From positions 24,718,643 to 24,782,642 of the forward strand of contig CM028883.1 in assembly GCA_016801885.1 (NCBI GenBank): a DNA stretch of 64,000 nucleotides, given 5' to 3'. Below the pieces are notes generated by a model. It was given only the letters and a program-made list of their open reading frames with translations, was not told where the DNA came from and searched no databases. How positions within the stretch are numbered: position 1 is the stretch's first letter; each line of letters begins with the position of its first letter. Of the stretch, positions 49,576 through 63,849 are shown one piece after another. Position numbers and translations under genes: made by a program. Source of the DNA: Toxotes chatareus. Taxonomy: Eukaryota; Chordata; Actinopteri; Toxotidae.

Positions 49576-52049
49576 CCAGTGATAAACCTGCACATGACTG
49601 CCAAGATCGTTTCCCTAAATTCATTGATTTTTGGCTACTTGGGAGAAGTGGAACAATCTGCGAACACAGCATTGACATATTATCACTGTAAAAAGTTGAT
49701 GGCAAACATGTTAACACATCATCAGATGCACAGTAGTGTTGGCATTTATTTTTAGTTGTGTCTCAGCCCAAACAACATACTGTATTCAGGCTCTTTTAGC
49801 CCTGTGTTCGGTCTACAGTAAATTAGATCCATGAGAGCAGTGGCATTGAATCAAAACGGTAAAAATAAGGGGCCGTAAAACCAAAACAATGAGCTTAAAT
49901 ACACTAAAACACCCAGCAGAGCTGAAGTGAACGACAGAGTGGGATAATAATTTTCAGTGGGTCTGTAACAACAATATACACCTTTCATGCTGATTTGATC
50001 TACAGTGACTAATAACACTTAACATTCATGGCTTGTTATTATTGTATTAACCTGGGCTTGAAAAAAGTCTGAACTGAAACACTGTTTGTAATGTGAGTGA
50101 TATGCAAGGTGCCCCCAACAGTATATTGTGTGTCTCTCAAGTGTGTGAGGAAGAGAGAGAAAAACATTGCTGAGACCTCATGGGCTCTTTGATAAATGGG
50201 TGTTTTGACAGTTTCTGACTCTCTCACACTCTCACTCTTCCACATTTACACAAACACATTCACACATAAAGCACACATATAAGGTCATTTTTTTTGCCAT
50301 CCTGACAGTTTACAGTGTTATGAATGTGCCATGCTAGCAGCACCAGTTTTTCAGCTGCCCTCCGCTCTGGGCAGGAACAGCTCTTTGATGGTCTTAGGTC
50401 GTGAAAATACAGCGGCGGCGGAATGGAAAGATTTCTGCCATCACAAAAAGCCATCATCGTCTGATGCTGAGAGTGACTTGTGTTTGTGCGGCCACACTGC
50501 GTTTGATTCACAAAGCCGCTGAGAAGTTTGGATTCTGCAATATCATGTGAAACGTAGTGTTACATAACAAGTACTTTAAACTTGGCTCTGCTGTTATCCC
50601 GCAGGTTCAGTAATGTTATTTTTACATTGAGGTGTTGTCGAGCAGGCGACACACACGTCACTGTGAGCGAGCGAGTAAGGCAAAGGTGAGAGGGAGAGAG
50701 AGAGAAACAGATAGAGAGGTTGCCCACAGGGAATAAAAGAGGAACAAGTGTCAAGTCCACGCTGGAGGAAGATGGATTAAAATTGTCAGAGAGTAGTTTC
50801 TTGAATGTGAAGTAATTTTCACACTGAGGAACAGGAGTTGGGAACAGATATTTCCTCTGTTTATTTTCATTTCATTAATTTACTTCTTGCCAAATGCATT
50901 TAAGTCAGTGGTTTATATTTGATATCAGTTGGCAAAAAAATACATTTCAAAACAGTGCCTGTGTTAATTAATTAAAAAAAATGTGAAGTGAACAGTTCTC
51001 TACAGCTGTGTCGGGGGTATCCTGTTCCAATCTGCTGTGGCTCCCCAGAGACTCCACGCCCACCCTGAGCAATCAGATCAAATCCTTCTTGAAATGACCC
51101 CAACACAGATTATACTTCACCCAGAAATGCATCGTATTACAGAAACTCAGAAAGCTCTCACTGCCATTGTATTTGGACTTAAGCTGCACCAGTCAACTGC
51201 TTATGGCAGCAATGTATCAAATAAATAGTGTGTGCGAAACATGTGGGCCCTCACTCGTAGTGATGAACCTGAACAGAGTTATAACTGACAATAAAAACAA
51301 AACAAAGAACAGCAATGCAGTTTTAACTGTTAGTAAATCATTCAACAGGACTTAGAACATAAAGACGAAAGCAACAATGAACTGATCTTAATAACAAGTA
51401 CTGTGTTTATCCCCAAAGCCAAAAAGTATTACAATAAATGAGCCACACCATTGTGCTGGGTGACGTGTTTCATCTTTATCATAAACACACGCTGTAGTTT
51501 ATTTTTGACTCAATCTCAAAATCTCATCTGTTGCTGTAAACACACAATAGTCCCCAACAAATATACCATTCCCTCCTGATTGAGTTGCATTTGCTCAAAA
51601 TGAAATTGCCATGCTGGTGAAGGAAATGGCTGAGCTCATATACTTCTACCTGTTCAAAAAAAAAAAAAAAAAAACTCAGTAGCCATGAAAGAGCTCGGAA
51701 CATCACAGACAGGGAAGCAAAGTCAGAAAGTATTGAGAAATAGACTAAAATTTCTATTGATTTTGGTCTTTCCACGGGATTTGGAGACAGTAAGAAAAAT
51801 ACAGAATAACAGCGGCCCTATCCTTTTAGAATCAAGGCAGTTTTTCTCTGAACGCTTAAATGAGAGAAAAGGAGACAGAGACAGTGCAGAGGTGTAAGCG
51901 TCTACTCCTAGAAAGATGGAGACAAAGATGGAGAGACAGATGCAGAGAGTGAGGGCAGCAGTTTTTTTTCCTTCACTGTTACAGCCAGATTAAAATGTTT
52001 CCAGGAAAATAGCTGAAGATTGTCAGCTTGCACTTACTGTTCAATCAAT

Positions 52050-52050
<1 letters not shown>

Positions 52051-52101
<51 letters not shown>

Positions 52102-52102
52102 G
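52051..52102. repeat. (GT)n(GA)n compound microsatellite
   Basis: About 32 bp GT then 20 bp GA. Confidence 0.95.
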
Positions 52103-52276
52103 TTAGGTCTTTATTAGCACCCTGACCTCTCCCTCTATGCGAGTCTCGTTTAGATGACATCATGACAGATCACATCTTCGACTCAAGGGGCTTCTTTCCA
52201 TCCAATTTATTCAGGCAATGGTTAGCCTGTGGGCTGTCCCAGGAGCATCTTTCTCTGTTTTTCTCTCTCTTACTCC

Positions 52277-52310
<34 letters not shown>

Positions 52311-52320
52311 AACGCACACA
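52277..52320. repeat. (TC)n(CA)n compound microsatellite
   Basis: CT repeat followed by CA repeat with one AACG break. Confidence 0.9.
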
Positions 52321-52450
52321 CTCTCTCGCACTTCCTCTCTGAGCTTGTCAGATGGGGCAGGAAGACTTCATTATCCTCCAGTCCGATCTATGTTGGCCAT
52401 GACAGGTTCATCCACCGGCCACCCCAAAATCGATACAGCTGACAGTACAC

Positions 52451-52476
52451 TGTGTGTGTGTGTGTGTGTGTGTGTG
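52451..52476. repeat. (TG)n microsatellite
   Basis: Pure TG, 26 bp. Confidence 0.9.
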
Positions 52477-52608
52477 CATGATGATTAACGTGGGCTGTGG
52501 AAGCCATGATGTGGATGAGCAAGTGATGAGCTGAAGTGTCAAAAGCCCACAGTCTGTAGCCATTACTAACTATTTCTCCAACTCCTTGTTACTTCTCTTA
52601 CTGTCTCT

Positions 52609-52611
<3 letters not shown>

Positions 52612-52646
<35 letters not shown>
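52612..52646. repeat. (CA)n microsatellite
   Basis: About 35 bp of CA, followed by ATGCACACACACA. Confidence 0.95.
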
Positions 52647-52648
<2 letters not shown>

Positions 52649-55600
52649 CACACACACATTTTTCTTTCTTTTTTTTTTGCATATTGCTACCTGTGCTGTC
52701 TGACAGTGCCTTTCACAGCTGATTGAGAAGGACGGGTTTTATCTGATGGCCAAATAGGCTGATCTAGGAGGCACTATGCAAGTGCTACTGTGTGGAAGAG
52801 CTGGATGTAAACATAGTAATATTCATTTTCTTGCCAAGTATTAATTCCTGTTTTAAAATACTACCTGGATTTAAATTCATTCATTTATGTTATTACCTCT
52901 ACATAATCTTCACCAAATGTTTTGACAGTTACATCCCAGACAGGCAGCGCTAGGCCGCAGCTTACAGCCGTTATGTGCTTGATTTTCTGCTTGTTCCATC
53001 TCTGGTTTGTTTCTTACCTTCCCATCACTGTAGTAAACACAAATCTTGGTCCGTGAACAAGACAGCAACAGCACATCCATCACAGATATCAGAAATAAAA
53101 TGACGATCTTTGCTGCGGTGTTGTCTCTGGTGTTAACAAGTTCACAGCTGCCTCATCTAGCTTACTTAGTGTAGCAGCAGGATCTTCCATGGTGACACAT
53201 CTCATGAGCACTGATGCTTAACTAGTCAGTATGATGATGCATGTCATCAGTTTATTAACATTATTTGAAGATGTCATAAACAATCTCTAAACCAGCTGTT
53301 TCACAGTTTTCTGGTTTGTAGATCTGGAAGCTGATTTAGGAACATGAAAGAAAAATACAACATTAAGTATTTTATTAAAAATACAATTTGGAAATTTTTG
53401 TTACACAACAAGAAGTCCATGCCATGGAAAACTGGACTGATCTAGTTTATGGCTGATTCACTGAATCAGGTGTTTTAGCTTTCCTTTTAAACAGGATTGG
53501 AAAAACTTTGGTTTGACTTCCTGATATGCATCCACATCAGATCATATGAAAATCCTGATAATGTAATAGTGTAATGAGAATTATCACCTAACTCTGACTG
53601 CCGTCTGTAGTAAGAGACACTCATGCACTGCATGTGTTATAGGAAAAAGAAAAAAATGCCACAGAACAGACTTAAACTTTATTTTTCACATTAACAACTC
53701 AATAATAGCACCTCACTTCATTGTTATATGAATCATGGGTCTGATAATAGCTTACCCTCCTGAAAACCAATAATTACTATATTTGTATAGGTTGTAGTTG
53801 TGCGTGTTAATGCATGTCTGTTATCTGTATTTACTTGAATCTCTCTAATATAAGATACCTTTTGTGATCACCAACACAATAGATGAGAAACAAATTTATC
53901 CAGATGTTTTCTCAGAGTGGGAGTATTCAATCCCCTCTGACTTTATCCAGGAAGTTTGAGAAGAACGCCGACCATCAACGCTGATTGCTTTTCCTTATCA
54001 TTTCAAAAGAAAAGAAACTGTCTGATTCAGCTTTTGTAAGGAGGAGAGGATGCAATTTAAAGTTTTGGTGGAGAAAGAGGAAAGTCGTACAACAACCAGT
54101 GACAAAGCAAACAGTAAAACACTGAGGTACTTCCATACATACGGAACAATGTCAATTTTACTTTATTGTTCTAGAAAGAAAAAGCTGTTATTTTTGATCA
54201 TTTAAAGTAATAAATTGTGAATTCTTAAACCTAAATGTTTGACTTAATTGATGGAATCATAGTGAAATTAGTACTGAATTTTTGAATGAGAAGCCCAGCA
54301 GCTTCTTTGTGACATCTTAACACTCTGGATGCCTTTTCTGCTGCTATCAGCAGCACCATCCCCCAGGTCTGATTACACACTTTCTTAACACACCTTCCGC
54401 TAGTGTTTGAACTTTTTCTGTTGCCCTCTCAATGACTGTCCACTGCCGTGTAATTGGCCGTACAATCTCCCATGAGGCGGTGGTATGGCCGACACAGCAC
54501 AGCTGCTGCTGGCTGACGGTGGTGCTAATACACCTCTGCAGCTGCTCTTTGGAAGTATCTCACTTAATAAACACGCCAGGTGAAGGGAAAGATGTGCTGC
54601 AGGTGCTGGATCAGTGGAGGGTGTGTGTGTGGATGCATGCAGGTTGGTAGATGATAGGATCAGTATAGAGATTTTGAAAGATCTCGTGCCAAAGCTTCCC
54701 CAAAGGAAGCAGAGGCCTGCATGATCCAGATTTCCTGATCAGTGCTTCAGTCCTCAGTGGGGAATCTGCCCCGGTGTTTGAATGAGAGATTTGAAGCAGG
54801 CAGACCACCTCAGCCTTGTCAGGTTTGACAGACAGCTCCATTCTGCTGTCAGCTTTAAGGGGCACAGCAGGGATGATCTGTTCAGAATGAGATGATCTTA
54901 AATGGGCCTCATGCGAGGAGACATCTCCTTTCTTCATCACTTCTCTGAGTGTTGTAGTGACCTGTGGACTGTTACACCACCTACAGTTTGTACAGGTTCC
55001 CATGTATTCTATTCTGCTCTTTTTTATTTCTTTATTTCAACCTCCATTCTTCTTTTATATTGGCGGGCAACAAAGTCCACACAGAAGAAGCTCCCTAGAG
55101 TTCATACAGTTCATTCAGCTTGTTTGTTGACGTGGCACCAAACTGTATGACGGGTTCTCTGTTCTTTGCAGTCTAAAGCTTTTTTTTGGTGTTTCTCAGC
55201 AATGTTTGACCAAATGAATGGGCAGTGCGACAGAATAAGTGCCAAACAAGGTCAGTGATTCCCTAACCTATAAGCAGCTCTTATAAGTTGAGGAGAAAAA
55301 CTATCCTGAGAGTTCTCTACAACTCTGTGGAGAAAGGCTTTAATAATAAACACTGAGGAGGGAAAACTAAACCTTTTTCCTTGAAAGTGGAGTTATCCTT
55401 TGAGTCAGAGTATAAATTGGCTCTGTTTCTTGGCCACATTTGCTCTATTGAGTTATCATGTCTTAGTGAAGCAGGTGGATAATATGAAAAAAATTAATTC
55501 TTTGAAACCAAAATCTAATAGGATGTTCCCCAAATGTTTCGGAGTGAGAGGACTGGAGGCCTGGAGAGGTGAACAGAGGCCATGAACACACAGTGGTTCT

Positions 55601-55880
55601 CTGTTGTAAACGCTGCCACAGTGGGTATCTGGCACTAAGTCACACAACACAGACAAAAACTCCACTATTTTAAATATTTCATTGAAATGCCAGGAAAAAA
55701 AAATTCTCTAAAATCCTTTTCGTTAGGATGTTTTCATCTTTTTCACTCAACTGCTCACACACACACTGTCCTGTAAAAATTGCATCTTAGAATAGATAGC
55801 AATTACACCATCTCCCCCACTGATCCCAGACCAGTGCAATTAACACTCCTATCCCAGAAAGGTTATCGCTGTCAAAGAGT

Positions 55881-55893
55881 CCACAGACAGACA

Positions 55894-55942
<49 letters not shown>

Positions 55943-55960
55943 CCAAACACACACACACAG
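55881..55960. repeat. (CAGA)n/(CA)n microsatellite
   Basis: Short CAGA units lead into about 46 bp of CA, then CCCCAAA, then a further CA run. Confidence 0.95.
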
Positions 55961-58745
55961 GAGCAAAGTTATTAAGTCTGTTCTGGTTGTGTGGCTGATA
56001 GTATGAGAGGCAGAAAGGTGTTGGGCAGAGCCTGATATTTCCACTGAGTTAATATGCAGACCTGTTACTTCACATAGAGCCCAGCATTAAGCCTGGAAAT
56101 GCCACCAGCGAACACACACACACACACATACACACACAGCGATCACACCCCACTGACTCTCTCCCTCTATCGTCATCATCCTCTTTCTGTCCCGCCCTCT
56201 CTGTCCTTCTCTGTTTGTCGATGAGTTCTAAAGAAACCTCCATCAAACACACTAATCTGAAATTAGATCTTTCAAAGAAGACACCATTTTTGGGCTTTGT
56301 CTTGTCTTTTGTTTTGCTAAAACGTGTTGTCTGCAGCTTTTGCGAACTTAAATGCAAGAGGGAGAGTGTTAGTAATGGATTACTAGCAGATGGATTATCC
56401 TACAATCTGACCGTTATGTGCTGGAGTCTGCCAGGAAGTACATTACTCACTGAACTGATTACATATTACACAGAAACGTATGAAGAGAAGAGAGAAAAAG
56501 ACCTCCAGTATTCTGTTGAATATTCTCTGAGGATCATTTAGTAGTTTGAAAAAAAAAAAAACAGTTCCAACTCAAGGTTCACTTACTGGCTTTTAATGGA
56601 ACTTTCAAATGTATCACACTGTCTTCAGTGGGGGATGGAGTTTGCTCAGTTGCCATGGAGATGGATCTGTTGATGTGCAAGCTCAGAATCTGTTACGGGT
56701 CCATGTGTTATTGTTGTTTAATCAGAGGATGAATACAGGACAGTAAAGATCATAGATAACGTGATGTTATTATTTTTTAAAGTTATTTCTAAAAAACAAG
56801 TCTTATTTTAGAAGGAACAATACACATCACTCTAAACGGAATATTTCTAAAACTATGTTGCTGCCTAGGTGACCTATTTTTATTTATTTCTTTATGAGCC
56901 TTTATTTGTTATAAAACCTAAGGGACAGTTCCACACACCTATGCACCACCCACCACTGTATTCAAAATTCACGTTAAAAGACTGACAAAATGATTTTCTG
57001 TACATACGTTTATGAGCAGCTGCCACATTAAAATAAAATCTCAACCCTGGTTCTGTCAGTCATATGTGGTTTTCTATCACAGTTTTAATTTTTAATTTTA
57101 ATTTAACTTTCACAAATGCAGTCAGAATTAGTGGGGAAGTGTAGGTGTGTGTCGTCAATTTGAAAGGTAACAAGTCAAATTTGTTATTTGTGTTTGTGTT
57201 TTTAGCATTAAATGTATCTATTGTTTATGTTATGTACTAACGGCAGTAAGTACGTTTCTGTAGAATGAGATAAATGGAGCACAAATAAGAACACTCATTC
57301 AGTCATTAATAATAGCAAAGGACCTCAGTGCACAGAGGAACTTGTGGGTCAGGTTTGTCTCACTGTTCATCCTCACAAATCACAAATTCAGCATCCGTTT
57401 GTGTGTTTTTTTGTGCTCTGGAAGCCTCAGAGCAAATCTCGTTAGAAATGCAAAGTTGAGCTAGATATATTTCCCATCAACACACCAGACTCCCTGCAAG
57501 AATCAGTATGTTTATAGCCGCAGCTGCCTTCAGCTTCCTCCGAAACAACAATGATGAATGGAGCCTTAAACAGGCAACTCCCTCTCTATTGTCCCTCATA
57601 CCAGCAGCACATAATCATCTCTCTTTTCAACCAGTTTTCTCTCTCTATTTGTTAATCAATCTTTCATTCTCTCTTTCATCTTTTTTGGCATCCACTCTCC
57701 TTCATATCATACGTTATGAATAGACTGATATTGATTTCATGCTACAGGGCGTCAGACTCGTATGAGAATAGACCCCGAGACTGAGACGCCTGCTTTAGAG
57801 GCAACTTCACTTTTATTCTGCTTAACAACAGCTTCTCTGATCTTCAGGCAACTCAGATTGCAACTTCTTTGTTTAAGTGGAAATGCTAAATGGGCTGAAT
57901 AAGAAAAAAAAAACGGAGATTAAAGAGAGAAAGGGAGCGTGGAGAATCAGAGAAATCGAGGAATGTGGATCAGACGAGTATTAATTGCCACGAAGAGTCA
58001 GAGCCTGTTTGACGGTGTGACCCCAGAACGTCCATATCAGAAACACAATTAGCCGTAAATGAGAGAAGAAACTATCATCAGGCTGGATTTTACAGCTTCT
58101 GTCTTTGTTTGTATTTTATGGAATGAAGATGGCTGATGATATGAGTCATAATATCAGTTCACTCAGGGCAGTCTGGGGGAATCAGTGGATGGAGTCACAT
58201 CCACCAATCCCCCACTAAATGAGTCACAACATCACAGGTTCAAATTTAGTACACTGAGTTTATCCTCCGCTCTCTTATCACAGCTCTTCCCTTTCTGTCT
58301 CCTCTGTTTACTGTAGTATCACCTCACAGAGCTTTTCAAAACAGCACTACAAAGTGACTTACAGGTATGTGATAAAGACGTGGTAAATAAGATGGAAAAA
58401 AAAAAAGAACTAGAGTTAAAGCCCTTAAAATCAATGCACCTGCACAAGTGTTTTCACATATTTGACTGATAAGACTTCCTCTCAGGACTGTACCGCCACT
58501 GAGCTTGATTGACATCTCCCTCACACTTGTTAGGGTGGGACAGCTTCCACCTTCCACTTTTACTGGTACATGTGGCTTGATGACCTGTCCTGAATCAGTA
58601 AGTGAAGTGGAAACACTTGTGATAGTGTGGAGAGCCTTTAATCCTTATATGGAGACCTGAGGTCTTTAATGAGCCGGGTCCATATAACACCCTGTCTAAT
58701 TCATTCATTTCATTCATTTAAGAGCTCAACACCCACATTTTTTTA
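55961..58745. other. Intron 2 segment, no gene seen
   Basis: A (CA)n tract is at 56114-56140 and a poly(A) near 56550-56561. Otherwise AT-rich DNA. Frames of 71-108 codons have no recognised product. Confidence 0.55.
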
Positions 58746-58748
58746 TGT

Positions 58749-58830
58749 TTTAATCTAAAATAGATTAAAACATTTTCTATACTGTTTGACCCTGATGGAT
58801 AAAGCAGTATAGAAAATGGATGGATGGATG
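58749..58830 (+). repeat. Two adjacent inverted repeats with an (ATGG)n tail
   Basis: First hairpin: tttaatct / agattaaa around aaaat (58749-58769). Second: cattttctatactg (58771-58784) and its exact complement cagtatagaaaatg (58805-58818) with a 20-nt loop. A gatggatggatg tail follows. The ggataaagcagtatagaaaa then tggatgg text resembles the 3' end of fish SINE/LINE copies (ataagcgg...atggatgg). Confidence 0.6.
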
Positions 58831-61800
58831 TCTATAGGGTCTCTAGAGACTATGAGTAGTAGTAATATACAGACACAATGATGATGAAGTGTGCTTACAT
58901 TAGCTGAAAAGCAGAACTGGAGCATGAGAATGACAAAGTTAGCTCTGATGAAATGAGCTGTCAGTGACAAAAGTCAAGAGACCATCCAAGTAGAGGCCCC
59001 AAGGCAGGTTAGGACTGATAAGGAAATCTCATACAGTTAGCTCAATGATTAATACTGTAAAACAGTATCCCAGCAATGAATGATTATAGTAATTTCTCAA
59101 CATAATGTCCTCAGGCAGGATTCTGTGAGCCTTTGAGGAAACTAGTGCCAAAAAAAAAAGAGACAATCGGTTTTCTAAGTGCCCCAAACCAACATATGGT
59201 GCATTCACTCTAAAGATAAGTTACAAACATGTTTTGTCATTTAATAGTGGAAATTCTGACAATATGATTTACATATAATATGATACAGAGAGTATAATTT
59301 GTACAAAAATACATTACCTTACACGTGCAGTGTAAGGTATACTTTGGAGATTTTCCATCATGGAGCAAAGCTTTGATGAGCAGATCCCCATTTTGTTTGT
59401 ATCTATGAGCACAAGGACACACATGTACTTTGAGTGAATGACCACATAGATGATGAGCTGAATTCTTGCTGAAAATTGAATGATAACTATTTAAAATATG
59501 CTTAAAATTGTCATATTGATTTTAGTCACTTGGCCTTTACCTGAAACTTGGACTCACAAATGTCAATTTAAAAATCTCAGTGAAACAGTTTCATTAAACT
59601 ATTTACTCAAACTTTTTTTCAATCAGTAAGAAAAAAATATTCTTCTCTGATAACATTTCTATTTATCTGCACACCACAGACAGTTGACTGTTTTGCCAGT
59701 TAAGTGTAAAGAAAAGGAGGAGATTTACATATATTGCATTTTGAGGTGGAAACAATACAGACCTAAGCCAAACTAAGCAAACTCATTTGGGCCATGTTTA
59801 CCTTTGATGGACTTTAGCCAAAGTTGAACAAATATGAAACTTATCAGAGGCTGTGCAGGAGTATTATGACCCAGACCTGACACAAATGAACACAGTTGGA
59901 GATGTTTGAAACATTCAGTGTTTGACAAATGCCATGAAAATGTATTTTTAGGCACACTGTTATAGACATTTTATGTTCACATATTTGTGTGTACCTGCTT
60001 TATATTTGCATTTGTATATATTTGCATTGGGTGCACACATTCGTGTGTTTAACAGCTTTGCTCTCTGTCTGCCACATTTGATTTCTCCTGATGAGAGATC
60101 TGATGAGTTGACAGGCAGGAAACAGATGTGCAATTTACAGCCAATTAATTTCTCACTCTCTCTCATTCTCTCTCTCTATCTGTGCATACCCACACTGCAT
60201 TGTCAGTCGCTGCTCTGTGAAGCTGTTGTCGTCATGATAGAAAACTCTCTTATCGCAGTCTCAGAAGATAAACACGCCCCGCTGAATCTTTCTGACTTCT
60301 CTTCCTCTTCTTCTTCTTCCCGCCTGTCTGCTGAGGACGAGCAGAAAAGATTTCCATTATCCTCACGACTAAACAACAACCAATCTGGTCCAATCTCATC
60401 CCCTCCTCCCTGTGCTGTACAGCTCCCAACCTCCTTACTATCCGTCTTCAGCTCATGTGATTTTTCACTCCTGGAGAAAATTACAAGGAGCTAAAATCTA
60501 AGATTTCCCTAGAAAAGAAAAAAAAAGTAGAGGTTGAGAGTGCAGTGATGGCAAGACGGGAATAATGAGAGAGATAGAGAGGTTATATACCCCACTAATT
60601 AGCTGAGGTCTTCACAAGTTCAAGGACGGTTTCAATTTAGCTGATAAATATGAGAGGATGAGGAAGGGAGGGAAGGGTGAGATGGGTGAGACTTCCTACA
60701 TCTTAATTATACCAGTGGTTTTTGGCTGGTGGCGCCTTGGGGGAGTGTGTGTGTCGAAAGGGAGAGCAGGGGGAGTTGAGGCTGAGGAGAGGAGTTGGAG
60801 GGCTTCCATGGAAAGCCCAGTCGTCTCATCCAGGGCCAAGTTCAGCTGGGTGCGGCCCAAAGCTTCCTGGGATCCACGCTTTCCCTTTCAATTACTCCGC
60901 CACTTGCGCAAGGATCCTCACCCCAGGAGGATCATGGGTAACACCAGGGTTAAACACATATGCATGTCTTCATTTATAACATGCATACAGATTGACTCTG
61001 CCCGTGTTGGTAGCACTTGCAAAATAATCAGTGCTGCAAATTGTTGAAGTTTGAAAATGATTGTGAGCGTGATTGAAAAGAACAGCAGCTTTAGCTCAGA
61101 TGAACACCGGTTTTACCCAGCTCACCTCAACCTGCAGTCCTCACTGCAGCTCGTCTGGAGGAGGGAGAGCAGGAGAATTGCTTTTCTCTTGGAAGAGGAG
61201 GAAGTCATATAGTTTGGCACTGAGTCACTGGCTCTGTTTACATCCACTGAGATGCCTCTTTTTCATTATTGCTTTCTTTTTTTTTTTCCAGGAAATGAGT
61301 ACCATTGTCGTTTCCTGCAACAGACATTACATGCACAGGCATGGCCTCAGCCTTTTTTGGGGAGCCTAGGTGAAATGGTGTTGTGGTAACCCTTTACTGT
61401 TTTTAGCAAAGGGTTACTTTCTGCTAACGATGCTTTTCACTGCAATAAAGGAAAAAAAATTAAAAAAATAAGAGTAATTTATCAAAACCATACATTTGCA
61501 GCAAAGTAATGCTTTTATTGTTTAGGCAATTTTCCGTCCACCAGCGCAGGTATATTAAAACCATACTGTGCTCATTAGGCTAATAACAAATTGTTATGAA
61601 CCAGCTAAAACAAAATTTGTCCAGCTTTCTTTAAATTACTGTAAATTCTTGTAGCCTTACTGGTTGAGACAGCAGCCCCCACCCACAAACCAGCTTTACC
61701 TGCCAGGTAGGAGTCCATGTTAACAGTAAGAGAGTGGATGACAGGACAGGATGAATGAATGAGAAGGACTGATTTCTGGAAGATATTGAGTTTATATAGA

Positions 61801-63470
61801 GACTTTGCTGTTGTAAATATTGTGGTTGCAGTTCTAGAAACAATATTTTGTCAGATGAAAATATAAATAAATTTAAATTTTGTTCTAAATGTATTCTTTT
61901 TCTGCACAGCAAAAAAATAAAAAGAGTCATCCATACCCATAATGCAAGTCGACAGACTCTTTCATTAGAGCTTCCCTGACAGATAAATGCCCATTTCTTT
62001 GAAGACCACCCCACTTTGTAACAGGCTCTCTGTTATATATTTAATTAGGTATTTATTAGATATTTACTCTCCAGACCATGGATGATGGATAACTCCAATG
62101 ACATCATCAGGGTTATTTTCTTGGACGTAAGAGAGCCCCTCCTCCAGAGCCACAGGAGACAATATATAGGCTTAATAACAAAATCCAAGTCATCTAAATC
62201 AGATTTTCATGTGTAAAAGTGTCCCTTTAATATGATGTAATGTCTGTTGAAATAATGGGAGGTGGATCATAATACAGTGAGACATGAGGCTAAACTGTAA
62301 ACTAATAGAATATTAGCTAAGAGGAGAAAAGCTGCATGATTCGATAGGAAGGGGAGAAGGGTGGGATTAATAAAAGGATTTGTGATGGCTTTATTGGTTT
62401 GATTTTTATGTTCAGGCCTTCTATTGCAGGATGAGGTCACCATTAAAGACCTGGTCAAATACTAAATAAATTTTCCAAGTTCTAATCTTGTGTTCCTGTG
62501 GCAATTGCTCAGGTTAATTGTCTGTGGATATACCAAAGTACAGTATGAGTCAAAAATTATTTTTGAAACATTAAACATTAAAATATTTTGATGACTCATC
62601 CTGCATGTGGGTGCAAATACATAAAGATACCCAGTCAAATGTGATTTGGGTGACCAGCTGCCCCCTCTCATCTCATAAACCTGCACTTATGGTCAAAGAC
62701 CATCCAAAGTCCTGCTCAGACATTGGAAAGTTGCCAGGTTTGGGTCTGATGTCTTGTACCTGCAGACCCACACAAAATTTCTAGATAATGACAGCATCAC
62801 AACAGCAATATCACTCTGCTTTTATTAAATAACTCTTATGCTACTTTTGTTTTCTCATATTCTATTTTTTTGTTTGCCTTTTGAATGACCTCTGCTCGCT
62901 TTATGTCACATGCAAATTTTCTGTTTCAACGGGGGTAGAAGGAAGAAAGCTGCTCTCAAAATCCCATTCCCCTGCAGTTTTGGGTTAAGCTGTTTGCATG
63001 AACTTTTGACACCCTGCAATTGAGTCTCCATGCTACCATGAATAAACCAGTTGACAGAACATCTATTTCCTCTGTGACTGAGCTGTGGTGGGCTACTTCT
63101 TATACAGGAGCACGAAGGGATGATATGTTTTTCCTCCTGACATCAAAATCTACCATATAACTGTGCAACTGGATTTGCACTTACAATGAAAACCATAAGT
63201 AGAAGGTGTAAAGGGTTTCTACACAGCAGTAAGCTGTGAAGCAGGCAACTTTACAATGTGTGCATGAAGGGAAATTACACTTTGACTTTTTTTTTTTTAA
63301 AACTTGGCTGTCATTCTGGTTATTTTTTGTCCATTGTGCATCATGCTGATAATTTATCCACCACCTCTGTTTGGTAAGCATGGTCCCTGATAAGAATAAC
63401 ACTGATCGATCAAAGAAACTCCTAACGTGAAAACACTTTTACAGCCGTGCTAACGGCACAGAGAGACATG
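58831..63470. other. Intron 2 segment, no gene seen
   Basis: AT-rich intronic DNA. The longest open frame in the window (59973-60494, 173 codons) lies here; it has a hydrophobic N-terminal half from AT/CT-rich DNA and a Ser run, no known domain, and no splice or promoter support. About 60790-60950 is a GC-richer non-repetitive patch. A perfect 10-bp inverted repeat is at 59315-59339. Confidence 0.55.
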
Positions 63471-63474
63471 TACA

Positions 63475-63740
63475 CAGGCACTATGTTGCTTTGAGCTAAA
63501 TGCAAACATCAGCATGCTAACATACTCACAATGGAAGTACTAACATGCTGATGTTGAGCAGGTATGTTTACCACATTGTCTTAGTTTAGCATGTTAGCAT
63601 GCTAACATTTGCAATTTAGCAAGTAATAGACCAAAGTACGAGACAAATTGAAAAGTTTGACTTTTGCTAGAAGTCAGAGATATTTCAGTCTAGACCAAAG
63701 TGGCAGGCTGACAGACAGACATTGCCCTTGAGCCAAGCTG
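63475..63740. repeat. Fish interspersed repeat rich in GCTAACAT / ATGTTAGC
   Basis: The text tgcaaacatcagcatgctaa, then tgctgatgttgagcaggtat, then tagcatgttagcatgctaac, matches a widespread percomorph repeat known to me from many loci. tgttagcatgctaaca is a perfect palindrome. Class is probably a non-autonomous DNA transposon. Confidence 0.65.
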
Positions 63741-63849
63741 CTATTATGGCAAAAAAAAACTTCAGTTCAACAGAAATAGTCTCAAACACACAAAGTAAAC
63801 ACATCAAATAAGTCGTCTGGAAATCCCTGTAGCATTCATAACTTCAAAT

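Larger units (their letters stand above)
49576..55880. other. Intron 2 segment, no gene seen
   Basis: Unique-looking intronic DNA with simple repeats at about 52051-52102, 52277-52320, 52451-52476 and 52612-52646 (listed separately). Mixed-composition, non-repetitive patches lie at about 50290-50530 and 54430-54600. The frames at 54611-55003 (-) and 51524-51775 (-) have no recognised similarity. Confidence 0.55.

Noticed and set aside
59973..60494. Longest open frame in the window (173 codons, + strand)
   Set aside because: No recognised domain, AT- and CT-rich composition, a Ser run from a TCT repeat, and no promoter or splice support. It lies inside epha8 intron 2.
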